A stretch of DNA of 64,000 nucleotides from Stichopus chloronotus (Eukaryota; Echinodermata; Holothuroidea; Aspidochirotida; Stichopodidae), in contig CM037846.1 in the NCBI GenBank assembly GCA_021234535.1, positions 15,078,150-15,142,149 on the forward strand, written 5' to 3'. The position numbers were made by a program, and so were the translations under genes. The notes beneath the pieces are model-generated. The model worked only from the letters and a program-made list of their open reading frames with translations, did not search any database and was not told where the DNA came from. Positions 26,101 to 37,800 of the stretch are shown here, one piece after another (position 1 is the first letter of the stretch; every line of letters begins with the position of its first letter).

Positions 26101-28769
26101 AATGTCAAGATACGATTTTCATAGATTCACCCTTGTTGCCCAAAATGGCCTCCACTAAACGTAATAAGTTTTAGAGGCCGGTATGTTACATCAATAGCAA
26201 ATATGAGATCAGTGCAAGTTTTCCTTATTGAAATATCATTTTCACAGGGCTTTAAATATCTGATCCATGTTGACCCCTGCTGAAATCTCACCTCCACTAA
26301 AAGCAATATGGGTCTTGCATTTAATGGTTCAGCTACATACTAAAAGCAACATGTGCAGCTTTCTATCATGAGAGTCCTGCTCACAATATTCTAAAAATTT
26401 GACCCCTCTTAACTACAAATGACATTCCGTTTACACGTTTGTCACAATTTTACACCTCTTAACCCCAAATGACCTTTGACCGCCACAAAAACATAGAGAT
26501 CTTGTACCCAATGTTGTGCACTTCCAAATGAAATATGAAATTTGTCCAGCTCCCTTCCTTGAGATATTATGCTTACAAGGATTTCACAAGTTAACCACTG
26601 TTGACCCCAAATGACCTTTCACCTCCACCAAAAAACAAGAAGGGCCCTGCACTTAATGTGATACACCTACATACTACATATGAGATGTCCAAGCTTTCTG
26701 TCTTGAGATACTGTGTTTACAAGGTTTTAACAATTTGACCCCTGTTGACCACAAATGAAATTGAACCTCCACCAAAAAAATGGTGTGCTTGTACTAAATG
26801 TGGCACACCTACATACCGAATATGAGATGGGACCAAGCTTCCCTCCCTGAGATACTGTGTTACAACTACGGCATCACAGACATACACACACACACACACG
26901 TATGCATGATGATTACACAGGTTACGATTATCATCAAAACCAACAATGGTTAAAAGATTACGTCGACCAACATTACATGATATATGGAAACAATTATAAA
27001 AGAAGTGGCCTCATTGTTTCACAAAGCAATTCATCACTTGAAATAAAAGCATTAAAACTGTGACATAACTACAAGGGAACAAATTTGTTAGTGATAAAGA
27101 GAAACAACAGTGAAAGAGAAATCAGAATTAAACAGAAAATATGAGCACACTAAGACAGTGGTTTATTGTTTTTTGTCTCCTTTTTGTATCCTTGCTAATT
27201 CTTTCATGCATTGTTTATCACTTTGCATTATCTTTTCTAGACTAGACATAACTACAAGGGAACAAATTTGTTAGTGATAAAGAGAAACAGCAGTGAAAGA
27301 GAAATCAGAATTAAACAGAAAATATGAGCACACTAAGACAGTGGTTTATTGTTTTTTGTCTCCTTTTTGTATCCTTGCTAATTCTTTCATGCATTGTTTA
27401 TCACTTTGCATTATCTTTTCTAGGGTGATTTTTCGAAGGAACAAGACTGAAAAATAAAACGACTTGTTGTTGCTCAAGTCTGATTGAAACATACAGAAAA
27501 ACAATGATAAAATGGAACAATAATCCCAGAAAACTCAAAGCTGAAAAATACCTCTTTAATGGGAAAGTATTAAAACATAACTGATTAAAATCCAAGAAAC
27601 AATAAACTAATAAACTATTTGGAGTATGTGAAAGTTCTCCATGGCAACAATAATGTCACAATTGCACATATTTGCGTTATTCAAATTGTTTTGTCTGAGA
27701 GTTCCTTATAATGACTAGTGACGGAACAATACAACTACACTAAAGTATCCAAGGGAACAGAACAATATATAGCCAAAAAAAAATAAATGAAAAAAAAAAA
27801 CAGACTAGAGCACCAAAGGTGCAGAAGCTCAAGCTTTATTGAAGCACACAATTTAGAGGTAATTTTAACGGTAACAGCACACAACAAATATAATAAGTTT
27901 CACATTAGATAATAAAGTTTCATATCCAATAATTATGAAAACTGTCAGTTTCATTTTTTCTCTGGTTTGTACTGGCTGCATGCAAATAAGTACCAAATCA
28001 CTTAACTGCCAAAGTGGAAAAGTGTCTATTACAGAATGTTTCTAAAATTTCAAATTAGATCATTAACTACTCACTCATTAGTACTCATTTGCATGTGACA
28101 AATAGTTCCCCTCTTACTGTAGTTTGACATGATAGCGATACCTGAGATTTCATATGACCTTTTAAAGGGGAAGTTTAAATTTCTTAATGAGATTCAGTCA
28201 GTTTTATTCCAAATATGTCAAGTTTTCTTCACTCACTAATAACACATGACCTTGGATTTCAAATCCTTGTGCCCACAAAAGAAGTCGTTTCCCCAGGGAC
28301 CTTGGCACCAACTTTCAACATTATGCAAGGTTCTCCATAGGAGGACATACATTTTGAAGATTTTCACATTTGGCAAATGATGACCGCTTTATGATCTTTG
28401 ACCTTGATTTCCTAATATTAACAATTAGTCTTATGTTCAAGGATCATTTTGTAAATTTTTTTTTTTTTTGAAAAATTTGTGGAGAATGAGCATTTCTGAG
28501 CTTTCAGAACAAGACTTTGGCTATTTGATCATAATGACCTTTCACACTGACGTTCTGATGGAAAAAAGTTTGCCTTACATCAAAGGTTTACTGTGTCAAA
28601 GTGTCAGCAAAATGTATGTGTCAAAAAATGAACATATGACAGCTTTTGAACAATGGTGGACAGACATGTAGATGGACAGATAGATTAATGGAGAGACAGA
28701 TGAATAAGAGAGATAAGATAGATTGAATGGATGGATAGACTGGATTGATGGATAGACAGACAGATAGAC

Positions 28770-28808
<39 letters not shown>

Positions 28809-31800
28809 AAGAGTGATAGTGCCAGACTGTGATAGCTCAAACAGCTGTAAGTTTGTTTGAGCTTAAAAACAACAAGAGCTTCTAAGAACCTTACATTTCA
28901 CCAGAAACAGATTAATAACTAAAATCAACCTTTCAACATACGAACACTGGCATAAAGTCAAGTGTAAAGAGCAACAATAACAAAATTTGCCTCTTCTTAT
29001 TTTCAGCCAAAACTGAGTCCTTGTCTTTTTAATTGTCTTTCATTACCTACGACAACACCAACTTCGGTGAATATTTCTGGTTGCCAAGATGCGATTGGAC
29101 CAAAGGTCATCACGGCATGACCCTTGAAAGCACCAAGCTGATCTGTCGTACAGATCTCCAGGGTACTGATAGAGCCAGCTGACACTCTACATTTAAAACA
29201 GGGTATTTGACGTAAATCATAAATTTCATGATTAAAACGTAAAACCTCGAAACTTAAGTTGTTTTTTTCTTTCTTTAGCACATTTGGGGTATTTCTTTAA
29301 TATAAAAAAACAAAATAATGTAACTTTGCATTATTTGATACTTTGGTAAATACAATTTCACAACCAAAAGAGGGTACTGCAGAACTGTGACAATTCAAAT
29401 CAATTAACTTTCAAAGTACTCGCGTTGTCCTGCATCACAAAATACCCAAATCTAAACAGTGGATAAAGATTTAAGAGAATTGTAAACATGAAGATGGAGG
29501 CATAAAATATGATACGTTAATCTCGTTAACTCAGTCAGCAACCTTCTTTTCTTCTCAGTTACACACTTTTGCCATTTTTCATGACAACTAATATCCCATT
29601 GCTATGATATGAAATATGACACAAGAAAACCAAGTCATTTGACTTCTATTTGACTGTGCAATTGCTTGCTAAGTGAATTTGGCAGAATCATCCTAAGGTT
29701 ATGACAATGGCAGAAGGCAATGAGGAATACTAACACACAATAAACCATGCTTTTCTTCTGTCTACACCACTATGTGGCATGAAATTGTTTGTTGTACCTC
29801 TTGATGATGATAAATTAGTGTCTTGACAGTGGTCAAAAAACCTTCATTATCTATTATTTTTTGTCAATTACTGCATATATTTTTGGCCAGTGGCCATGGC
29901 AACTAATGTCCACTGCCATAGTAATACATCTCAAGAAAACCTGGGCATTTGATGACTAATTAACTTTGTTTAATTGTTTGCTGAGTGGGGTAAATCACTG
30001 CAAGTTGATAAAAAATGACCTTAGGTGATGAGGTTGGTCACAAGAAACACCACACTTAGACAAAAGAAACTAAGACAAAAGAAAAGTGTGGTTCGAAATA
30101 CAGGCATTTTAGTGGCTCTGATTCAGCATGATAATGGAGATCTTCTATTACAAAATACTACACTCAGCTTAATTTAAGCCCATATGGCTGATGATAACAA
30201 TTTATAAATGTCTGGTGTGGAATCTGTGTCAATTTCCATACAACTGTCAAAGTACATCTGAGGACCCTGTACTTGAATCACAGGCTGCTAATTGAACTGC
30301 CCTCTATGCTTTTCAAGGTTAACTTGAATGTAGGCTGGCCATTTGACCATTCCAAAATTGATTTGTGTGAAAAAGATTTGAAAGTTTCACAGTACTAAAT
30401 GGAGTCTGTGGTGAGATTTTATGATATCATCGATGGCTTGTCCCCTTACCCATATGAAGAACTGTTCAACTGAGTTATTTCATTTGCAGTTAGGCCACAG
30501 ATAAATTGATCCAGGCCAGCGATATCGACAGAGTTCAGCTCTTCCAGGCCCTTCTCGGACATTTGTAGGTACTGACTCACAGCGGCTGACATCTGAGTAT
30601 TGATACAGTAATGGAAAGAAGAAGAAGTTTCATGAAGGTATAATGTATTCCCCAGACTACCTGAATCTTAATAAATGGGACATCATGGTCTTTGAGTCTG
30701 AGCAGTTTTCTTGAACCAAATGAACCACACTACTATCTGGTCACACATGATTCATATCTCTCAACAGTATCGTCATCAAGAGAAGGCTTTGGCAGGTTAC
30801 TCCACTCCTCCTGATCGAGACTCGACTCCAATTCCCTTGAAGTCAAGGACTACTCTTGAATTTTCAAAACTATTAAAAAAAAAAACTTTTTTAGTGTGCT
30901 TAATAGTTTGAACTAATGTTCCTTTGCAGTGTAACAAATGATGTTATAATCTAGTACCAATTACGTATATTTTTTGTTTCCCAGTTAGACTTACCCTTTG
31001 TGTCACAACTTAGATTATTACCCAGAAACCCAGTTCTAACCCACAAACACTGTTTGGGGTCTTGCATTGTCGACATGATGTTTCCTGGTTCAAAGTGTAA
31101 TGTTATACATGGGCAGGTGGCACTTGTGACGTCACTAAAATCAATAAGGCACGACTATAGCTTCAGTATAATAATCAAGAGCAGTCCACTCTAAAGAAAC
31201 CAGTAGTGTCCATGACCAATGGACAAGTCCTAGTCTTGCTACTTGGCAAGCTTACTCCAATGATCACACCAGTTATGGATGACACATCAAACCAGAACTG
31301 TCAAAAGACTACGAAAACTGTCAAAAGTTGGTAGCAGACCTCATTGGTGCAAATATGTAATCTTGGTTCTGGAAACAGTTCAAACAGTTTATTAACAAAC
31401 CAACCATCAGGTAACATCCTAGCAATGTAAGCGGACTTCCTTGTGGCCCCGCATTGGGATAACATTCTCTCAACAGTCCAGAAGTGAAGATGTTGGAACT
31501 AATTTTGTCGGAGTCATACCTGGTGGTCAGATACTGTGATAATATGTTGCTGTTGGTTATTTATTGAGACAATTAATGTTGTCTGATAAGTTCTCAGATA
31601 AAAGTGCAAATTCCAAAATAGATGCTCGAAAATGCTTGAAATAAACACTTCAAAAGTTTTTACGATTACCTGAAGGGTAAAAAATTGGTCAAATATGTTC
31701 TATGAAAGCAACTGGTTGCATTTTTTTTAAACTGTAGCAAGCTCCTTCTTGGTCAGATAAAATGTCATGTGATAAAAACGATCTTTTAAATACAATACTC

Positions 31801-34800
31801 TTACTTGTTCCATACTCCAGTTCCCAGTACTGTGCTAATGAATACACAGTATCGATGTTGGTTAGGTTCAGGTCACCCATTTCAAGGGGAGTGAATCTAG
31901 TTGCAATGATTCCGAGCTGAGACAATTCATCTGGTGTCATCTGGGAAGGTTCTCCCCAAACCTGGCATTAGATAAAATATTGTAAACAAAATAGTTGTCA
32001 GGCTTTGTCCCAAGGTTTGCTAAAAACTGAAAATATGGTCATCTTTTGTCACGGTTTAAGGACTTTGTTACTGCTACCCTGAATTTTTCATTTAGGAAGT
32101 ATATTTGAATGTCAAATTTGGCTTTGGCCAAGTGGGGATAGAGTTTGGTTTGGGAAGAGTAAGGACTTAGAGTGAATGCTTTTCAGCACATACATTAGAC
32201 TGTAAGTTTGTGGCACATGTACAGATGTCCCCCTATATCTTTAATATTTATCACTTGATTCACTTACATTACTAAGGGTAAAATATTTTAAACTAATTAG
32301 CATATTCTTTATGAATCTGTTCTTGATTTCAATCAAAAGTGCAACTGTGCATATTGAGTGACAAATTTGAATCCAAATGATGGATGAACTGATCTATGCA
32401 CTGATCTATGCCAGACATTACATAATACGGCAAACATCCATCGAAGCACACTATATTTGGTACTAGCTGGTAGCACCTGATACTTTCACAACCCACTGCA
32501 TTTGAGCAAAGTTCTGCAACATTCATGGGACATTCAATCGCTGACCACAAATGGCCAAAATTCCCCTCCTATCATCTACGAATGCAATAATATGGAGCTT
32601 CCTCTCACTCTCTCTGGTAGATCAAGGGAAACATTTCACAACTATTCTAAAGATATTGTTGACCAAATTACAAGTTTGATGTTTAGAATTAAGGGCATTT
32701 TTTGTATATTACCTCTTTGTTTGCCATTTGGCCTAAAAAGAAATGTAGATGGTGAAAGATTTACAGTCATCCATCTCACATAAAACACAAACAGACAGGA
32801 CAGATGTATAAAGTGTTTGCAAATATTCTACTGACTTCCCTTGTAGCTTTCTCCTCATCTGACTTGCTTTTTGACCAAATGATCACGATATGCTTTGCAT
32901 ACAAATTACAGGTATGTGGAACTTTCCACATATGAAAATCTTTTTACAAATTTTCCACTCAACTAAAATCATTGACTCCAAAAAAAGATGTCACAGATTC
33001 CTATCAAAAGCTAAATGGGGAAAACTAAGCCAATCAGTGAGATTAAAGATGAAGGCTAATCTTTTAATCCATGTATGATATTTTAACTAGCCTGTATTGC
33101 TTTATCAAGGAGGACATCTAACTGGTCGGTGGAGAGACCAGTGATGCCACCTAGCATGTAGGCACAGCTATCAAAGGTTTCGTTAGTCATTGCTGCCAGT
33201 TCCTCCAGAGACCAGGCAATGTTACCATCTTCGAGAAGCTCTATCTGATCACAGCTTGGGGTATACGTGGTGTCTGGAAAAACAAAACAAGTGAGAGGTA
33301 TGGTACGACTCTGAGTGGTTTTGTTTGATGTGGTATAGTTTGGATGTAAAATATGTGGTATGCTTTTTGTATTTTGATACTATTGTTTTGGGTTGCTGCA
33401 TATTGTTCTGTGTGGGTCTGAGTTTGGTGTAATGTGCTAATTTTTTGGATTTGTTGTGCTGTGACTTCATACCACTTATGCAGCAAACATCAGCGATATG
33501 AAAACTGACTTAATATCTGCGGACCGATGGATCTGCTTCGGTCTTATTAACTTGATCCGAATATGTCAGAGTTTTGCTTTGTTTCTTTTGTTCACTGAGA
33601 AAAAGGGAAGGCATGGCAACTTCAAAAGGTGTGAAGAAAAGTAGTTCAGTGGCAGACAGCATCATGGGGATGCAACGTGCATTCACTAGCTAAGAAGTCA
33701 GATATAGTTGCATACGTGTGTGATATGACAAGGCTTATAGTGCAATTTTATATGATTTTGTGTCATGTGACAGTTTGGTAAAACAAACATACTGCTTGGT
33801 ATAGTATGTCGTGATTGTCATACATACTGCTTGGTATAGTATGTCGTGATTGTAAGTGATCAACTATTGCTTGTGTGACATGACAAACCAACAATGTGGC
33901 CAGGTTTCATATGACCATCCTTACAAGGCTTGAATCCATGTGGTATTTTATCATATTACACTGTTAGTATCACCAGTCAATGGTATGGGAATTGGTGTAG
34001 TAGTATATGATACATCATTTGAACAGTTAAGTATGGCACAGTATGACTCCAAACGGCACAGTACAGTGTATCTCGACACACATCTTAATAGAGTTTAATG
34101 TCAAAACAATTAAAATGTCAAAAATATTGATCCATATGAGATTGTTACTTCGAAGAAATGGGTTGAGTCTATGAATAAAAAAAAGCAAGTTCTTGAACAG
34201 TATGAATGAATGAATGAATGAATGAATGAATGAATGAATGAATGAATACACAGAGAGACACATACACACACACAAGAATTAAAGAAAACAAAACTAAAGA
34301 AATCATGAATCAACGAAATTGAATAACTAGCAGCTGTGAGTACTATACCTCTCTTTTTTCTTCTGGTACTGTCATCTGACGTCATTGCTACCATTGTTTC
34401 CTTTACTTTAACAGCCACTCTAACAAAGCCTCTTTGTCTCTCTTCCAAGTCCTGTTCAGATAAATCTCTCTCACAGAGAGGTAATTTCTCACCGAAATCA
34501 GCGTACATGTCCATGATACCTTCAGCAATGACTGAGAGTTCATTCTGAAGTCAAAAATTCAAAATAAAATAAACATGTGATGCACATCTGTCCGACAGGA
34601 TCGGACTTGCCTGAAGGGACCGGGAAGAGTTTTGAAGTCACAAAATCAAGCTGCCATCTGCGTACACGACCGTAAATGTATAAAGTATGTCATATAGTGC
34701 TTCCTACATGGTATAATATATGGATTTGATTTGCGGTATGAGATACATTTGATGCAAGACAGAAGCAGCATCTACGTTAATTTGTATCATTCACACCTTT

Positions 34801-37800
34801 AAGGTGTGTCTCCAAAAAACAATGGATAGCTTTAGTGTCTTGACTATGAGAATCAATTTAAAATTTATATTACATACATTTTACAAAGTGCACATCTAAA
34901 ATTAATAGTACAGATACATGCATATTCAAACATATACTGTATGAAGGGGACTGGATAAACAGAGGAATTACTGTACCACAGTGGCAGCTATTTACTGTGT
35001 AACAATGGTCAATTAAAGTGATCAAGTGAAGCAGATCTTTAAAACTACCCTTTAATTGTCTCTCTTCACAAAGTCAGTAAAGGATCAAGAAGAAAGTCTA
35101 CCAAACTTTAAAGAGAACTAAGTGAGAGGAGACGATAATTGAATATTACATGGTAACTGATGAAAGTTAAAGGTTGAATAAAACTCTAAAATTGAGACTG
35201 AATTCAAAATTTGAGAAAGCTTAGCTGCATGATTGGAGAAACCCATTTGACTTTTCCTAGATCTCTGAGCATATCACGACAGTAAGATAATAAAGGCATT
35301 ATTATTATTTCAACATTGTGGATGGGAGCATCAGCAATACTTTACAGCTTATATCAGACACAACCTTGCAAGTTTGACTTTGTGAGGATGACATGAACTT
35401 ATGTGGTGAATGACTCTGAAAGTGAAGGCCTTCCCCTTCACATGTACTTGAGGAAATTTGATCACTTTTCCTTCTCTTCATCCAATTATTGCCCTACTAT
35501 ATTAGATATTGGATAATATGTTAGCTGCTGCAGTGAGACTGCTGATTTGGACATTTGTTTTCAAAGGACAGGATTCAATTAAGGCCCGTTTATTTTGAAG
35601 ATTTAATAAAGGTTTTCTCACTCGGTGAGGCCAAAAAAATTGTGGCACATCCGCAAACGTTTCCAAATATTCTCCTCAATATCTTGATGTTGTTTCACAA
35701 TAGTTAATCAATGTTGTCTCACCTCATCCAGTACTTCTATTTGGTGCGGCGAGAGATAGAGCAAGAATGGCGCCACCGATTCCATCATCGTGGATGACCA
35801 AGTCTCCGTAGACCTGTTCAAGAGGAAGCTTAGGTTTAAGGAGCAGGGTATGCAGTACGTAAAACAGTACCACTATGTAAACATAGCCATGTACTATGAA
35901 AAGGTCATGTGAGGTAATCTTAGTGAAAAGCACTGTACTGTAGGTACAACATGTTACACACATACAAATAACCACATGCACATAAATACACATGGACAAA
36001 CATGATAAGAAGGTACATATATAGCTAAATTTTGTGGATATTAGAAAATACAATTACTTACATGCAATAACCAACATTAGGTTGCCATGGTTTCTACTGG
36101 CTGAACACTTAGATTGTAATGTTCATAAAGAAGAACATACAAAAACAAATCTCAGTTATGAATTGCCTTAGAGACAAAAGACACATTACAGGGGCCCATT
36201 GAGTTGATATGGTTTACTTTGCAACAATTTTGAAGAAAACCACTGCATGTTAAAGCTCTACTTAACCACATCAGTCAAGTACAGTATTTAACCCCACAGT
36301 AACTAAAAATGGAGGAATTTGTACTTTTTATGAACAGCAGCAGCCAATTGGTTGATATCTATATGGCTAAAGTGTGTGGTCACAGACTTGAAATAATAGA
36401 TTTTGATTGCCACATACCATATTATTAGTTTGACAATTTACCATCAACATACAGTATGATATACTCTCAAAAAGGGGGCAGGGGGATAATATGTAACACA
36501 TTTTGTGAACCAACTAAATGATAAGCCCATTTAAAAGGCTAAACACATGTAAGGTCAAGAAATTATAATTGCAATCTTCAGGTTTGTTTTCCAACATACC
36601 CTAGCTGCTCAACCACTTTCCTTCCAACGGCTACCATTTGGAATCTGTCGTAGCAACATTTGCCAGCGACATCTAACGTGTGTGTCCTCAAATCAGCAAC
36701 ATCCACCCTGTCTATGTTGTCTGGTTCCAGCTCACAACCCAGATATCCAAGAGTTTCCATATCTTCCCCAGAAATTACGGTATCGGGAGAAGTCTTTCCC
36801 TTTGAAGATTATTTGATAAAAATCGTATTGCTTTATGTATGTCTACGTATGTTGACCCTGTCCACAGTTTAGACTAAGGTACCAGCAGTAAATAGTCATA
36901 GTCCCCGGTTGTCTGGAAGTACGTAACTTCCGTTATTCTGTGAGTTTGTTGTGAAGTCATAATATGATAGTTTGCATGCACTTTAATGTAACACCAAGTA
37001 CTTTACATTATGGGCTTGACAATGAAGTGGTCATGGACAAACATGCTACATTTTGTGGGGTATATGTACAATGTACGTTAGGGAAACTTTTGATTCTGGG
37101 TGGCAATTTCAGGACCTGGTCGTGAAATCATTCGTTGGGTACCTGATGCAAATACGTATTACATCAAGGGATGAAAAAGCATATCAATGACCAGTATATA
37201 ATGACACTGAAAGTAAAATAAAGACCGACTGGCAAAGTGACCCTCATATGGTAAGAAGCCAAGAAGGGGTGATTTGGGATGAAAACAGACAAAAATCATC
37301 ACAATTATTTTTCTTTCTTGCTCTTACCAAACACTTCAATGCCATTTGAGCAATCTCTTGTCTTTTGCTCCTCCTCATTTCTTCCAATTCTTTCTGAAGA
37401 CCAATGTTGGCAAAGCTGACATCACAGACATCTCCAGATAAGTGGGATAACTCTTCCGGTCTGTCAGAGAATGGATAAATACCAGAGAAAATGACAATAT
37501 ACAGTCAAAATTTATCTGCGTAGACAGCTTCAATCACACTCAGTTGACGAGTACTAATCACTGACGTAATATGAGCATCTAATGGCATGAGAAGTGGCTG
37601 CCTATGATTGATAGAGCAACATGAATATTAAACATATCAGACACTCAAAAGTGAAGTGTAACTCAATTTTTTTCTCCACAATGTTAGGGTTTCACAACAT
37701 CACTTTACTCCAGAAATGAAGAAAAAAAGAGTCTTAAACAATCACAGTTCCTTGTAATAAATCAAGCATATTTATATCAGTTTTAGCCTTATAATTGATT

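Larger units (their letters stand above)
25249..29046. other. Intron 25 of the mesothelin-like gene
   Basis: No exon seen. It holds satellite block 3, the 183 bp tandem duplication and the AGAC array; the rest is unique-looking AT-rich DNA. Confidence 0.5.

Noticed and set aside
31650..31679. Alternative 30-nt exon (ending CTTCAG before GTAATC) between exons 22 and 24
   Set aside because: It is phase 0 to 0 and would need a poorer exon 22 donor; the 14-nt microexon fits the strong donor and the repeat alignment better.
31689..31804. Extension of exon 22 to the stop codon
   Set aside because: A strong GTAAGAG donor precedes it and the extra residues do not follow the repeat pattern.
34110..34348. 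Continuation of the exon 20 open frame into the GAAT microsatellite (Ser/Ile/His/Phe repeats)
   Set aside because: This is microsatellite translation beyond the GTATAG donor.
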